Shown: piece by piece, positions 24,370 through 37,630 of the stretch
How the letters are laid out: every line of letters begins with the position of its first letter
Numbering within the stretch: position 1 is the first letter of the stretch
DNA from: Alisma plantago-aquatica
Lineage: Eukaryota; Streptophyta; Magnoliopsida; Alismatales; Alismataceae
NCBI GenBank assembly: GCA_963693085.1
Contig: OY856411.1
Location: 1,347,215,550 to 1,347,279,549 of the forward strand
Direction of reading: 5' to 3'
DNA: 64,000 nt
Program-made: the position numbers and the translations under genes
The notes under the pieces: generated by a model
Databases searched by the model: none
Told to the model about the DNA's origin: nothing
Seen by the model: the letters and a program-made list of their open reading frames with translations, nothing else

Positions 24370-25493
24370 TGTGGGAAAAAAGTGTAAACACAATTGTCCT
24401 AGTCAAAGAAATCAGACTTTGAATTTATACCCGACTAGTAGAGACATCCACAACCCAATATGGAGTCCTTGCAGTAGTGTGGGGTCGAATACAGGGACAA
24501 GGGGAATAATAGAATAAGAACATGAAATATTGGCTTAGTCTGGCCTAACCAAAAGAAATCTTGATGATGTTCTGATTAAGGAACTAATTTAACCTAATTA
24601 AGTAGTAAACCTAAGTTGTGGAAGATCAAATAAGAAATAAAGATAGATCTAGAAATCAAGATAAAAAGGGGCTTGGATTGGGTTTCACCAATCAAGCCAA
24701 CCACAACCATGTAAAAGATTCACTCTTATTTTATATATATTCTCTATTCATTTTACAAACAACCATAAGAAAATATCTATCCCTTCCTTCTTTCAATATT
24801 CGGGCATATTTCTATCTAACGGGGTTTTCTCTCTCGAGGTAATAATTGAAAGATCAATGGAAAACAATAAGAATTTGGTTATATCAACTCCTCACTCTCG
24901 TGTATCGTTACTATCTTATAGTCCAAATCTTGTTGAAATTATTCTCTCAAACAATATTCATATCAAACGTTAGAAGAAGGTAGCTAATCACCGATCGACG
25001 CAATTAACTAAGAGTAAAGGAAGAAAACATTGAAGAACATATGCCATAAAATAGAAAGATGAAAAACTACATGGTTGGGAGGGCCTAACGGCTACTCCCA
25101 ACCCAAGTTAGGGTTTTAGCCGCACATGGCCGAAGAAACGAAAATAGTACAACTAGAGTAAGTCATAATAAAGAAAATAGAAAGACAAGATCGATAAAAG
25201 GGTTGATTGAATGATGATCTACCAATCTCTAAGTTGATATGTTGGCGGATGACAGTGGTGTCGACATGCTTTCTCCTCCTTTTTGGTCTTAGCTTGAGGC
25301 AAGAAGTTCCTTCAGATCAGCAGTGATGACAAAGGATCCGTCAAGGAGCAAGTTCGATTGGTATGGATCAACAGATCTAGGCAGATCAATATGTCTTATC
25401 CTCCAGTTCTAGAACTTGAGAAGTCTTGCAAGCAACCTCTTGGTGCTCTGACTCCAAAAATTCAAGATGTTCTGAATGGCTGCATTGGGGGGC

Positions 25494-25501
25494 TATTTAT
25501 A
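25494..25501 (-). promoter_or_regulatory. TATA box of the minus-strand LTR
   Basis: TATAAATA on the minus strand is followed by a C-run and a leader. It is about 790 bp inside the LTR and directly downstream of the TCGA cluster, as expected of a U3 promoter. Confidence 0.55.
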
Positions 25502-25531
25502 GGGTCAAGGTTGTTGTCCCCTCTCCATTGC

Positions 25532-26075
25532 TGTCGATAATTTCTTGTCGATCGATAGCTTTTGAACCTCTTGTCGTTGGGATTGTCGATCTATGGATTG
25601 AAAATGGATCTCATCAACAATCTTTGTCGATCGACAGGTATATCGATCTCTTCTCGTTGTTGACAGAGTTCTTCCTTGCAAGGGGTCTAGCGAGTTGATT
25701 ATGTTGATCTTGAAGTCGACATGTCTGTCGAGGTGATTCCTCAACAATTGTCTTCTGGACGTCGATAGTGCTATTGACGTGGCTATCGTTGGAACAACTG
25801 ATGGCGGTATCGAGGATCCTCTGCTCGATAGGTGTGTCGATCACTGGTTCAATAGCTTCAAATCGACAAGAGTCTATCGATGTAGATGGTATGGATTGTT
25901 GATGTCTAATCGACTGAAGTGATATTCGTCTTCTTATTTGACACTCCTTACCTGACAGATGGCTGTCAAGGTTCTTTAATTCATTAGGTTGGTGCTCGAT
26001 AATTCGGTCAAGCGTGAGTGGATAGTCTTTTATCGATACTCTTGGTGAATACTTCTTGTCGACCAATTGATCGAC
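25532..26075. repeat. Cluster of TCGA-core motifs (GTCGAT/ATCGAC)
   Basis: More than twenty TCGA-containing motifs occur in 540 bp of otherwise AT-rich DNA, several 12-15 bp apart (25533, 25547, 25585). Some form palindromes such as TCGATCGA. A shorter cluster of the same type is at 31433-31580. Such arrays fit regulatory sites in a U3 region; function is inferred. Confidence 0.6.
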
Positions 26076-27389
26076 TGTTTGAAGCAAGGTCTTTTGAACA
26101 ATTACTCAAACTTAATCAATTTCACTTTATTTGCATCTGATTCCTACAAATATCATCAATATTGAATTATAACTTATCATTTAAGTGAACTAGAATAAAA
26201 ATGGGTAAATCTAAACATCTAAACATTATTTGTAATTACTTTTATCATGTAAAAGGCTATTAAAATTGCACCAAAACTGATGTTATCCACTCATCCAAAC
26301 TTTGATTTTAGCTTGTCCTCAAGCTAATGGAATCATTATTTCTTGAATCAGTCAAACAAAAATTCAAAAATGACTGAAAACACAAGTTTATACAATCCTT
26401 TTATCAAAACTAATCTTTATCCAAGATGTCATTATGTCATAAATTTATTTCTTTATCTATTTTTTAGCCTTATGCTGGTCTCCAATATATTTGTCACTTT
26501 GTTAAAGCAGCTTTCACTCTTGTCTAGGTATTTATGTGGAACAATTAGGTAGTCTTATATATGTTCCTTTCTTCTTCTAGGTCATTCAAGTACGGGTCCG
26601 TTTAGATAGGTGAGTGATCCCTGCATTCCAAACCAGATGGTTTTAGAGCAGTCATTGCACATCCTAAGTATCACTACCCTAGATTGTGATACCTTTAAAT
26701 GAACTCCATTACAGTGAGGTAGTGGTTTGTAGAGACTAAATAAAATCAAGATATATGTATTCATGAGCACAAAACTACACCATTTTAATAGCTCTAATTC
26801 ATGGGATGTTTCTCAGATTCTTTTTCACTTCTTACTCTTTTTGGGATGAAATATTCAGAAGAGGGCATGAAGTAGCTCTTTCTTTGTTATTGTGACAACA
26901 TACCTTTGACAAGATAAGACTTTATTAATTATATTCTTTTTGTAAGAATCAATTGATGACATCATAAAAGATAAATGACATTTTTCTAAGAGGAAAACTT
27001 AAAAACTATATTAGTAACAAATAGATTTTTGTTTGAGATATCATGTAAAAGGGAATAGTTTAGGAACAAACTAGAATATTTGTAGAGGGAGTTTTTCCAT
27101 CAACTTTAGCTTCATTTCATAAGCATGTTTGAATTGGTGAATGTAAACAAAGAAATTATGAAAAGAATTATTAAAGGAAAAAGAAAAGAAAGAAAGCAAT
27201 GTTTGTGATACAATGGATACCTACTCACATGATTACAACCCCCTCAAACTAAAAACACACACTATCCTCATAGTGTGAAAAAGAAAGGAAAAGAAAATGT
27301 AAACACATGAGTTCTTCAATGAAGGTCCACTGTTGCCCATGAGGACTTGAGCATCATCAAAGTGTAATTTCCTTAAAGGCGATGATAAT

Positions 27390-27961
27390 TATCATTGTGA
27401 GTTTCCTCAACAACAACATGGAGAACTCCAGTGGTGTACATCCAGTGCAGTGCATAGAAGCCACAATCATTGGACAGTGGATGTTGTAGAGCAATGATGC
27501 CAGAATTGGGTTACCTTCCATCTTCGTGGTTCCTAAGAAGAATAGCCACTTCCAAATTCACAGATTGGTGGAATAAGCGTCTTTGAACATGCATTAGCAA
27601 TACTTTCATGCAGACTGTGGATTAGCACAGAGTATTTAGGGCCTTCAAGTTCAAAAGAGGAATTGGAACTATTATAGAGCATGACGTCCCTTTCATGAGT
27701 AGAGACATCAATCAAAGTCCAATGCACATCGTGAAGAATAGGTACAAAGATATAGAGTGAAATAGACTCCTATAGCCGTCGACACAGAAGATCTTTTTTA
27801 CCCAAATTTGAGTGTTGGCTGAGACTGGTGATAAGATTAGGATCGACCATATAGACATCATCAACATCCTGACATATAAGAGATTGGTAAGCCACCATGA
27901 GGCTATGAGATAAACATCCTCGTGGTTGTAGAGTCCCTAGGAGGACATCTTTTATGACCAA
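27390..27961 (-). pseudogene. Ulp1/C48 cysteine peptidase-like domain 2
   Basis: Read on the minus strand, the segment 27961-27770 resembles the N-terminal part of the plant Ulp1-like peptidase domain (LQPRGCLSHSLMVAY). Next comes VPILHDVHWTLIDVS around 27740-27700 with the catalytic His-Trp (His codon 27722-27724), then YNSS where the family often has the acidic residue. Then comes SNDCGFYALHWM with the catalytic Cys at 27463-27465. A stop at 27533 and a frame change separate His and Cys, so it is dead. C48 peptidases remove SUMO from proteins; such domains are often carried by plant transposons. It follows a second, more decayed copy of the same domain. Confidence 0.65.
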
Positions 27962-28274
27962 ACGGTCATCTCTACTGAAAATGATGTGATTTCCACCAAG
28001 TTTGAAGTTGTATCAACATCTTCAGCTGAGGGAGAGAAAGTTTGCAACATGCACTATGGTTAAAATTCTCAAAACATGGTTCTATAGTGGTAACTGGGCC
28101 ATATACCAGAAATGGCTCAGGCTCATCTAGGAATTTCTGTATATCCGCAACTTCTTTAACTTTTGTAGTTGTTGTAATAGTAATAGAAGGTTCAGTGACA
28201 ATAGGTGATGGTGTAATCTACCCTTCTTCTACTTTCCCTTTCTATAAGATATATCAGAAGGCCTCCTTCTCAGT

Positions 28275-28892
28275 TCAAGGAATAAGTGGACAAAGAACCC
28301 TTAGATTTTCTAGTAGTTTAGGGTTTTGAAAGAAGTGCTTGTGGTGGATGACCTCCATAGCGTAGCGTACATGAAGAGGTGTGAAGCGATTGGGATCTAG
28401 GCTAGGAATGGGGGTTTCATTATTGAGGTCTTCCATGACCCAAAGAATGATGAAATAACAATCATTGTGCTCCAGATTGTGCTCAAAAGTTAGTGGTGCA
28501 ATCACATACCTTGTCCAATTAGGTTGATAATACCGAACTTCATGAACAACTCATTGAAGTTGGATTTGGATATGAGGAAGCTTTTCAACAACACGATGTC
28601 AAAATTGCATATCAGAACTTATTAGCGTTTCAACATAGGTGTTGAAAAAAATAATTTGACATTTGTTTAAATTAGCAACACAAAGGAGCCACAATCCTCT
28701 GAAATGAAAAGGCAACAAGATAACTCTTATTTTCTTAAATTCAAGCTTTGCATGGAAAGTCAAAACTGCATGAGCCTTCAAACGCTTCTTGAATAAGTAG
28801 CTAGATAAGGAAGGAGTTGTGTTATAATATGGACAATCCTTATCGCTAGGCATGACATCTTCCAGAATAATTGATGTGAGGACGGTGAACAT
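28275..28892 (-). pseudogene. Ulp1/C48 cysteine peptidase-like domain 1
   Basis: Read on the minus strand, 28892-28599 includes IRVILLPFHFRGLWLLCVANL and IIFFNT, matching the His and Asp strands of the C48 fold. The catalytic His is Leu and the Asp is Asn. 28505-28275 then has HNDCYFIILWVMEDL, the Cys box with Gly changed to Tyr, followed by VRYAMEVIHHK, as in plant Ulp1-like C-termini. A break lies between the two parts. Together with domain 2 this gives two consecutive C48-like domains on one strand, either a duplication or a double-domain protein. Confidence 0.55.
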
Positions 28893-29032
28893 TTTTTTGG
28901 TAACTTTGGTAGGATTATGAAAAAGATTTTGGAAATCTTCTCGTGAAAGGGTGATGGAGCCGTTATTATAGACAATATGGCTTCCATCTCATTGAACTTC
29001 CAGAAAGTCTTGTAGGACAAATATGTCTCAAA

Positions 29033-29692
29033 CTAGCATTCCTTCAAGCAATTCGGATCAAGTCCACTCATTTTCATAGGAAGCAGAGGTGGAATTTGCA
29101 AAAGAGGTTCTGGAAAGATTGGTTTAGAAAGATGAGGGGGTGCGACTGATAGAATGACAGAGAGATCACCATTATCATGATCATAAGAAACATCTTCATT
29201 GTTTGTAGGGTTGATAGCATCATCTTCGAGGTCCATATGTGTTGTATATACCCCAATAGTTATGTCTTCTTCTGTATGTAGACTTAGCAAGGAGCATATT
29301 GGGCTCATATTGAGCAGTGCTTTGTCAAGTTTCTAATTCATGTCCCTTTTGAAAATATCTTGGGATGATGGTGGAGAGGAAAAAGGAAGAATTTTTGATG
29401 GACAATCTTCAAAAGGGTTGATTATAGGTTTTGTATCAAAAAGAGGCAGACCATCTACTAAAGGTTGTGGGATATGAGTAACGTGGTCACTTAACAAAGG
29501 TTTGGTAGAGCTAAAAATAGATTCAGAAACATGGGGCACAAATTCTCGGAAAGACCCAATGACTTGATCAGGAGAGTGGTGACGAGCATGTTAACTCATA
29601 GTATCAGCAACATATGAATTACCCTTGGCATACTGGGAAGATAATGAAGACAACACTTCAACAGAACTACGACTGTGCTCTCGTCTATGCTG
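29033..29692 (-). pseudogene. Linker between the transposon-protein ORF and Ulp1 domains
   Basis: Minus-strand frames at 29539-29333 and 29308-29033 are rich in Pro, Ser, Asp and Glu and have no recognisable fold. They lie in order between the Transposase_32-like region and the Ulp1 domains and look like the low-complexity middle of one ancestral protein. Stops separate the pieces. Confidence 0.35.
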
Positions 29693-31409
29693 TCATTGAA
29701 GGGTGAGTTGTTCTTCTCGGTACTGCCTGGATTTTTCCTGGTGGGTCATATTGAGAAGGAGGTGGTTTTGGACCTTCAATATTTCGTCAAGCTTATGCTG
29801 AAGGGTCACCATATGTACAGGAATGTTGCTTAGATCATTGACCCATGTGTACAGAGATTGAACTTGTTGTTCAATGTTTATTACAACCTTTTGAAGTTTA
29901 GGAAATGCAGTAATAATTGTGCTAGTTACCCTATGCGTCGAATTCACAACCAAAGGCACCACCCAAAGTATCTGGCTCCAAGGAAGATGAAGAATGATTT
30001 TTAGATCAACGGTCATGTTGATAAGAAGAGGGCCGATCTGAATGTAGATGACGTCATGGTGGGCTATCTGGAACATCATGCACCATCTTCCATGGCGGAG
30101 AGACAAGTTTGCTAATAGCAACAGCTAGAACTAGAACTAGGATGGTGGAGAGGTGGATTGAAGTGGATTGAGTTTTCTTATTTGTATTATAAGATGGAGT
30201 AACCGAAGGGCATTCTTCTTTAGAAATTGGAGGGGAGTCTAGGCCATGATCTGGTGATGCCAACAATTCTTGTAAATCATACCCGACAACTCTTCTTTGT
30301 TCACTTTCTTTTGATATCTTAGACAGAGGCCTCTTAGGTTTCTTTGTAATAATAGGATTCGGTCGGACTCTACCAATTGACATGCCCAGTTGTCCCGCAC
30401 TTGTCTTGCAGAAGTTTTGAAGTAGCTCAATAATTTTTGTCTCTGAATATAACAACATGCCCTTGTGATAATTTACTAGTCCAGACATAGGGATGGAGAT
30501 CTTAGATCTGGTGAACCTATAATGGCTAGTATGTTGAGATGGACTAAGATTCCAACAGATGTCAAATATATTATAGTGATAAGGTTGTCTCCTGACATTT
30601 CCTTGAAAGCTACACAAGGTGGGTGGCCATATGCTTGAAAGATGAGTCTGACAAGGCCACCCATGTAGTACTCTTTTGGTGGAGCGAAGCAGATAAGTAG
30701 CCATTTATCAATCAGTAGATGGCCTATTTGACAGTTTGTCCTTCCATTATCAAAGATAGTATATATAGTTCCTCAAGGTAGATATTTCTCATTTCTACTT
30801 TAGCGAAGAGGATGTTGGCTACTATTTTGCGCATAATTCTCCAGAATTTGGAATGCACCACCGATGCTTTGGAGTTCCCATATTGATACTTATTTTGACC
30901 TATCAAGTTATCCCAATATCTGAAAGCATTAAAGTTGGAATCTTCTTTTTCTGGGAGACATGAAGAATCCATGATAGCTTCCTCCTATGAACCATAGAAT
31001 TCTTTTTTTCAAACTTTGATCAGTGAGAATGTGATCAACATTGTTGATCCTGACTTGTAGCTATTTAGATTGAACCTCCTTAGTAGATGATACTTAGCCA
31101 ACATTTCTCTACTCGTACCTGGATGCCTACTTCTTCAAGACCGGTGGAAGAGATAAAGTGAGCGGATTTGAAAACTTCTCTTTTCATCACCTTGAATGCC
31201 TCCAGATGGTCTTTGTTTTGAGGCCTGAAGGTTACAAAATAGGAAAGCTCCAGCTGTGAGTATTTTTGAGCCTCTGGTTCTGGTTCAATAATCATGGATC
31301 TCTTTTCTACTTTAGTTGTGGTTTTCTCAAAAGGTCTCATCTCCCCCTTCTTCAATGGGATGGTGGTTCCTTGTTGAGCCATTACTGTAAAGGAAAAAGG
31401 AAATAGCAC
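29693..31409 (-). pseudogene. Transposase_32-like 'putative plant transposon protein', broken
   Basis: This starts with MAQQG at 31382 (or the upstream ATG at 31409). The first part (31409-31080) has the charged N-terminus and AFKVMKREVF...GLEEVG pattern of these proteins. 30972-30724 carries YLEELYILSLIMEGQ, matching the helix that aligns with FRMCLIYAIIQRIPT in the intact ORF at 39993. The next piece (30664-30476, YYMGGLVRLIFQAYG) continues it in another frame. 30121-29693 ends in a coiled-coil-like stretch. At least two frame changes break it. The role of this family is unknown; it is found in plant transposons. A TCGA cluster lies just upstream, as for the plus-strand ORF. Confidence 0.5.
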
Positions 31410-31432
31410 ATATTAGGTGTGAATTAACTCTG

Positions 31433-31755
31433 TCGATTAGCATTATGGAACCGTCGACAACATGCACAAATGTTGGTGGTGTCAACATGAAAAAGGATTA
31501 TACTGTCAATATGGCTGTCGATTGATCATAGTGAAAATCAAGTAGACAATGTTATCGACATGATGATTGACAAGTGGTAAATGAATTAGTGGATTATAGA
31601 TGTCTGACTCCTACAAATATCAACAATACTAAATTATAAGTTATCATTTAAGTGAACTATAATAAAAATGGGAAAATCTAAACATCTAAAAATTATTTCT
31701 AACAAATTTTATCATGTAAAAGGCTATTAGAATTGCACCAAAACTGATGTTATCA
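31433..31755 (-). repeat. Truncated second copy of the minus-strand LTR start
   Basis: 31602-31755 matches 26135-26287 (about 155 bp, roughly 90% identical by eye), and a TCGA cluster follows on the ORF side at 31433-31580, in the same order as in the 24-26-kb LTR. The TATA box and the rest of the LTR are missing; the Transposase_32-like ORF begins immediately after. Confidence 0.6.
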
Positions 31756-34700
31756 CTCTTCTTTTAACTTCAAAACCTATTGAAATTCTAAAATGATCAA
31801 GGGGTTCTCAATCTATCATGCTTCATAATTTCCATTTTTAATCAAGAATTTCTAAACTATATTAGGAATTCAACTTTACATACATACAAGTATAGTGCCC
31901 CTTATTTCCTAAGAGCTGAAGAAAAACAAATGGAGCAAAAGAAACTAACAAGAGGAAGGTAAATAAATATATAACAAAAGTATAACACCTCATTAGTGAG
32001 ACACAGAGTGAGACAAATAAGACAAAATACAATAATAACGTTCCATAGTGTTATTTGAATCCTTCAAAGAAAAAAAATTGACTAATGACTATTAACTAGA
32101 CAATCTTTTTCTTCATCAATCATAAGACAAAGATTAAATTTCCTTGACAAGGTCATATAGTGAACATATGGATAAGTATACTCATTTGTTCTTCCTAATC
32201 ATCTTTTTTCAGGATATAGAATCAACACCCATTGTCCGGTATGCTTCTCATTGTTCTTGATTGGATTCATGCAAACCATCTCAACATCCTCCTCTTATTT
32301 ATGAGAACAATGACATGTTCTTGTTTAAAATCCATAGATAGTCCATAGACACGTCATACATGATCTAAAAAATGAGACTCTTTATTTTACTTAAATGTTT
32401 GTGATAGAATTGCCTCCAACTTCGGATCCAACTTGAACACTTTGTATTATTCACCAGTGGAAATCAATAAATTTCAAGATCAAGTCCTTAGGAGATCTCA
32501 TTAATAACTTATGAATATATCTTTTGGATACATGAACCTCCAAAATATTAGTAGCATCAACAGAAACATTTTGAAAATAATATGAAAACCTATCTATTTT
32601 GGTTGTAGTAACCAAAAGAGGATCACTACATATTATTTGAGGCCATATTTAGTCTTCCAAGTTGGGTACTAGTGCTAGGGGATCCATCATGGGCTCCTTG
32701 CAAAGGGTATTTCCATTACGTTGAACACCTATTTCTCTCTTTCCAAAACAAATTTGAAGACCATTCAATTATATGGGATATTGCTCAACCTTTAGGAAAG
32801 ACAATTAACAAGAGTCCACACATCCTGGACCCATTTCATAATGTTGGTTTGATGGGAATCAATCTTTAGAGAAGTAGGATTGTCATCAATAATTATTATA
32901 GTAGACTTTAGCATTGGCGAGATTTTTGGGAACTTTATACATATATTGGATGGATAAAGGCACCAATCCAAAGAAGTTATATCTTCATAGTATATAGGTA
33001 GTCATGAGGGTTTTCCACTCTATCAAGTTGATCCATATTTTATCAGATGCTTTGATTCTCCATGATTATCTAAACTGGTGTCAATGAGAAAGAGAACCAA
33101 GGAGTGGGATTTTGGCATCCATTACTTGTTGATAATAAGGACAATATCTATGAATCAGTGGACACATCTACAATGATATCCTTTATAGTGTTAGTTAGGA
33201 GTTATATGGTAAATCCTTTGTGTTCCTTTGGATATTAGTTGTAATCTTCCACTAAGATGCAACTAATTGCGGATTGAACCAAAAAATAATGAATAAATGT
33301 CTTATAGATGGTAAATCTCACTACATCATAGTCATCCCACATAATGTATTTGTCTCTCTAGACCCATGCATGATCATCATAATCTTGACAACATCCTACA
33401 TTGTTTATGGTGCAATAGGAATTACATGGATAGCTCTAAAGTCAGCCTCCACCCATTTTTAATAACATTTTTGGAGACCATCTAAACTTGATATGACTCC
33501 TTTGCTGATGTCATTAGGTGTAAGTTCGAGATTATTTAAGAAGTACTCTACTTATGAAAATGAAGCATTCTAAGCTTGTTGATCGGTAGTAGTTTCTAGG
33601 AGAATTTTAGGGTGTTTCTCCTCTCCCGTAGTCTCTCCTGAACGAAATGGAATTGACATTGATGATGATTTCAACCCTCTCTATTGTTTCTCTCTCAAAC
33701 CATCATAAGGATTTTGACCTTTCCCTATCCCTATAACTCTCTCTATGTCTATCAAATCCTAAACCCTTATTTAACTTTATTTTGCATTTTTCTTCTTAAC
33801 AATGTACTTTTTCCAAATTAGTGTAAAATCCTTTTTTTGGATTTATTAACATGTCATGTACCAATTTTGGTTGACTAGATATTTTTTTGATAGACAAAAC
33901 CCTAGTCATGCTTAAATTAGGCTTTTGTATTTAATTTTCCCAAAACTGGTTACAATGATGGAATTATGATCAATAAAACTTAATAAATTAATTTTCACTG
34001 CTAATAATTGATCTTAAGTTACTAATGAACTATAAAATGGAATTTCAATCTATAAAATTTTTAAGATATTTGTTTGGAGGTGAAATGCTCAACATATGTC
34101 AAATATTGTTCTAAAAAAGAAAAATTAAAGGAAAAATTCATTTACTAACGAATTTGCAAAATACCCAAGCATCTCAAATAGCCTTATAGGCCTAATTAGA
34201 AATGAAACACACAAAAACCCACTATTATTCTGTGAAATTTCTTGGTTGAAATTGATAAGGTCATTTTGAGTGGATTTTTGGTGGTTATTGATGTAGAGTT
34301 GTACTAGCGTAATTTCTTTCCCTTATTTAACTTGAATATAGTAAGTTATGTACTTCTCTTCTTCTTTCTTCCAAGTTTACTATCTATTGGTTTCTGAAAT
34401 CTTTCTGAAATTGGAGACAAAACCCTAATTCCACCTTATCTCTCTTTTCTCATTCTTTCATGTAGGAAGGATCCAAACCTAGGGATTTTGTATTTTAAAC
34501 TTTAGAGAAGTTTGGTGAAACGTTTTGTACAATTCTAGAATTCACTTCTTGGAACAAGGTCCTATATATTTTTACTTCTTATTATAGTAAGGCTAAATGG
34601 GTTTTATTTATCTACATATTTAAATATGCAATAAACATAATTTGAGCTAGTCGAGCTACATATTTTTCATAAGATTTAGTCATTGGAGCTAGTAGCATTA

Positions 34701-37582
34701 GAGTCCCCAGTCTACTCTAAGTCTTCTATGGTGAGATTGTATCTTGTTGTCATTCATTCACATGTGGTGGTTCAATTCATGTGAGTCTAGGGTGTTAATA
34801 AGATAACAAAGAGATTAAGGAATCATACTTAAGAATTTATTGTTTGATCATTCTAATTAAGTAATCATATTTAGAAATATATTGTTTCTTATTCTCAATG
34901 TTTTAGTATGAGAGAGTTGCACTAGTCAAGTTAATGAGTAATCTAATTTCTTTTCTTGTAAATAGTTCTAGAATATATGGTTCATTTGATGAACATGTGA
35001 AACAGTCAAGTGACTAACTAAAATAGTCTTGTGGGTTGTATATGTGAAAATAACTTCATCTATTTCTTTTACCTTGTAAAAAATAACAAAAAAAATTAAG
35101 GGGTTAGGTGTGTTTTTTTAGCCAACTTGATCTCCATGTGATACAATGAAAAACTCATCATAATGTTGTAATATCAAAGTCATTGGATTAGTCACCATTC
35201 CAGATGAAAGATTAATACTCATCATGTGATGTTTGTGAATATGAGGTTATCCATCATATGAAAATATCAATCTCACAGGTAAGCTCTAGTAATTTGTATT
35301 ATCTAGAATTCTTCTAACAATACTCATGTTTGATATAGTAATTATATTTCCTTTTTCTAAATTGCAAATCACTATATAAGTTATAAAGTTCTCATGGTAT
35401 CTTACATAGAGAATGATCTATAGTTTATTTGGATTATTATTTCATATTACTCATATTTCAGAATAAATCATATGATGTAGCTATATTTTTGATTGATTTA
35501 TCACTATTACATATTTTTACCTCGTATTAATCATATATCAACAACATAGATGAGAGATGTTCAATCATAACATCAGAATCACAAAAGAAGGCGTCTGTCA
35601 GTATACAATAAGATAAATTTTGTTTTCACCTCCCACTAGATTATCATATTATTCTTCAATGTTCTACATATAATATTCATTATTGCATTACAATGGAATT
35701 TCCTCAAATTGTGTTTCATAGGATTCAAAAACCATCCTAATGTCTTGTATTTCACAATGCATATTTAAATTTCCTTGTAACTTCTCCATCCCATATTCAT
35801 AATGAGAATCTAGAGTAAAACATGTCAAGGATAACAAATATGCATAAAATTATAAATATTACAATATACAATTCATTATTTGGTAACATTTTTGTTTCTA
35901 TCATAATTCCTTCTGCATGGTCAATTCCATTTTAAAATTACAAGCAATGGTTAATAGTTGTTTTTGCATAATGACACTTATGGTTTACTCATTATTTATT
36001 TAGATTAACTTGTACACGTTTTCTATTTAGCAGTCATCTTAATAGGACTCATAATGTACTATATTAATACATGAAGATGGATGCAATTACTATATATAGG
36101 TATCACCATCTCAATTATCTTTAATAATTTAAGAATATCCATAACATCTTGATTTCTTTATATTTTTATCTCTGGCATCTTTCTATAGTATCTATTAATG
36201 GTACCCTTGAGGTTGCATGTAATCATTTTTGAGCGATTTTTAATGTAAAATCCCTAGGATACATCACTTACAGAACACATAATTGTTTATCTTTCATCAA
36301 CTATGACCATCTTATGAGTTACCAATGATCTCCACTTATCCTATAACTATTATACAACCAAACATATCTAGCCAACAATGCTCTCATTGACCTCCATAAG
36401 CTAGATGGACCATGTTTGTACACATCAATTATGACCAAGGTCAGATCATTGTCAGCCCACCTTGGGTCATCACCATCTCATAACATGAAGTATTTTGTAA
36501 CCTTTTGTTTATATATAACTTTTTATGTCACTATCTACCTTCCTAAGAAATTAGTGAGCTCTTCAACATCACCCCCATCAAGAAATCAACTCAAAAGTTA
36601 AAGTCTATCAATTGGTGTATTACGACAATGATGACCGAGGTTAGATCACCATCACTCTGAAATACATTGTATTTCCCTTGAAGAATGTGTCATTGGTACC
36701 TGTCTATTTCTCATGTATTGAAACCCTAATTTGGATACTCTTATTTATATTATATTATCCCATTGGATATTTGAACATCAAACTACTCGTATTTTATCTT
36801 ACTTCTCATTAAGATATGCATAAATAATTATTTATATTCTAATTCATTCAAGCATGCACATTTTTTAATTATGAGGGAAATGAATGTTAGATTTCAGTTC
36901 GATTACATCTTTGTATTTTTTATTTTTAAATCATCATTACATATGTATCAATGAAGGCATACATGTACGTTAGATTTATTCTTTCACTCCAAAATGGATC
37001 ATATAAGGAAAATTGGGGTTAAAGTACTCTCATGTGGATTCTTTTATTCTAATTAGGCAATAGTGCCATGCTTCTAGTACTACTTACTGTATATATCCTA
37101 ATTTAAAAGATTTGTAACTTCATTCTTACTTTTCTACCCCATGTGGTGATATTTAGAATTATTAGGACTTACTTAGTTATTATGCCTTCACCATCCCACT
37201 AGTCACAAAAAACATCATTAATTATTTAAATTATATTTTGTGTTTGATGTGATCATTCATGTACTTAGAAAATCAAGGATCCCTCACATAAAATTCACTA
37301 CACTCATATTGAATACTTCTTAAATAGTTGGATTCATTCAGGTATTTCCATCCTTTCAATTTCAATAGGAGAAATCTTATATAGAACATCCTAATGCATA
37401 ACAATATATACCCATTATGAAAATATTAAATTAACATAATATTATATTGAATCCTTATTTCAATTTCATCCAATTAACATTCATTTAATTTGATTATACA
37501 TGCTACTTTAGAAAATGACTGAATTTGTTAAACTGTTATTTGTCAAAAACTCTATTCACCCCCCCCCCTCTAGTAGTTTTTC
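31756..37582. other. Long AT-rich stretch without a convincing gene
   Basis: I see no terminal repeats, RNA genes or long frames. Part of the right end must be the 5' LTR of the element whose primer-binding site is at 37586, but I could not find its start. Short frames at 33274-33462 and 36416-36601 are unrecognised. Confidence 0.45.
32672..32869 (+). pseudogene. Possible LINE ORF1 fragment
   Basis: A 65-residue frame includes WDIAQPLGKTINKSPHILD, loosely like the region of plant LINE ORF1 that precedes the zinc knuckle (I..ALGKPL.VD...). No knuckle follows. The match is weak and could be chance. Confidence 0.2.
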
Positions 37583-37585
37583 AAT

Positions 37586-37597
37586 TGGTATCAGAGC
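37586..37597 (+). other. Primer-binding site for initiator tRNA-Met
   Basis: TGGTATCAGAGC is the classic plant LTR-retrotransposon primer site. It lies 2 bp after a TTTTCA end and 17 bp after a run of ten C (37559-37568) in CTATTCACCCCC, a phrase typical of Sirevirus 5' LTR ends. So a 5' LTR ends at about 37583. Confidence 0.8.
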
Positions 37598-37630
37598 AGG
37601 CTTCAAGGAACTCTAACAAGGTCTTGAAGA

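Larger units (their letters stand above)
24370..26289 (-). repeat. LTR of a minus-strand non-autonomous element
   Basis: On the minus strand this starts TGGATAACATCAG at 26289 and seems to end CCCACA at 24370. A TCGA-motif cluster (25532-26075) lies upstream of a TATA box (25494-25501). The end region contains CCCTGTATTCGACCCC, a phrase common near the 3' end of plant gypsy LTRs. Just before the start, on the minus strand, is GAGGACAAGC followed by a purine-rich tract, as seen before the 3' LTR of many gypsy elements. The first 155 bp are repeated at 31602-31755. The 157-residue minus frame at 25614-26087 only reflects the TCGA cluster. Confidence 0.6.

Noticed and set aside
25614..26087. 157-codon minus-strand open frame
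   Set aside because: Its codons are dictated by the TCGA motif cluster in an LTR U3; no protein family resemblance.
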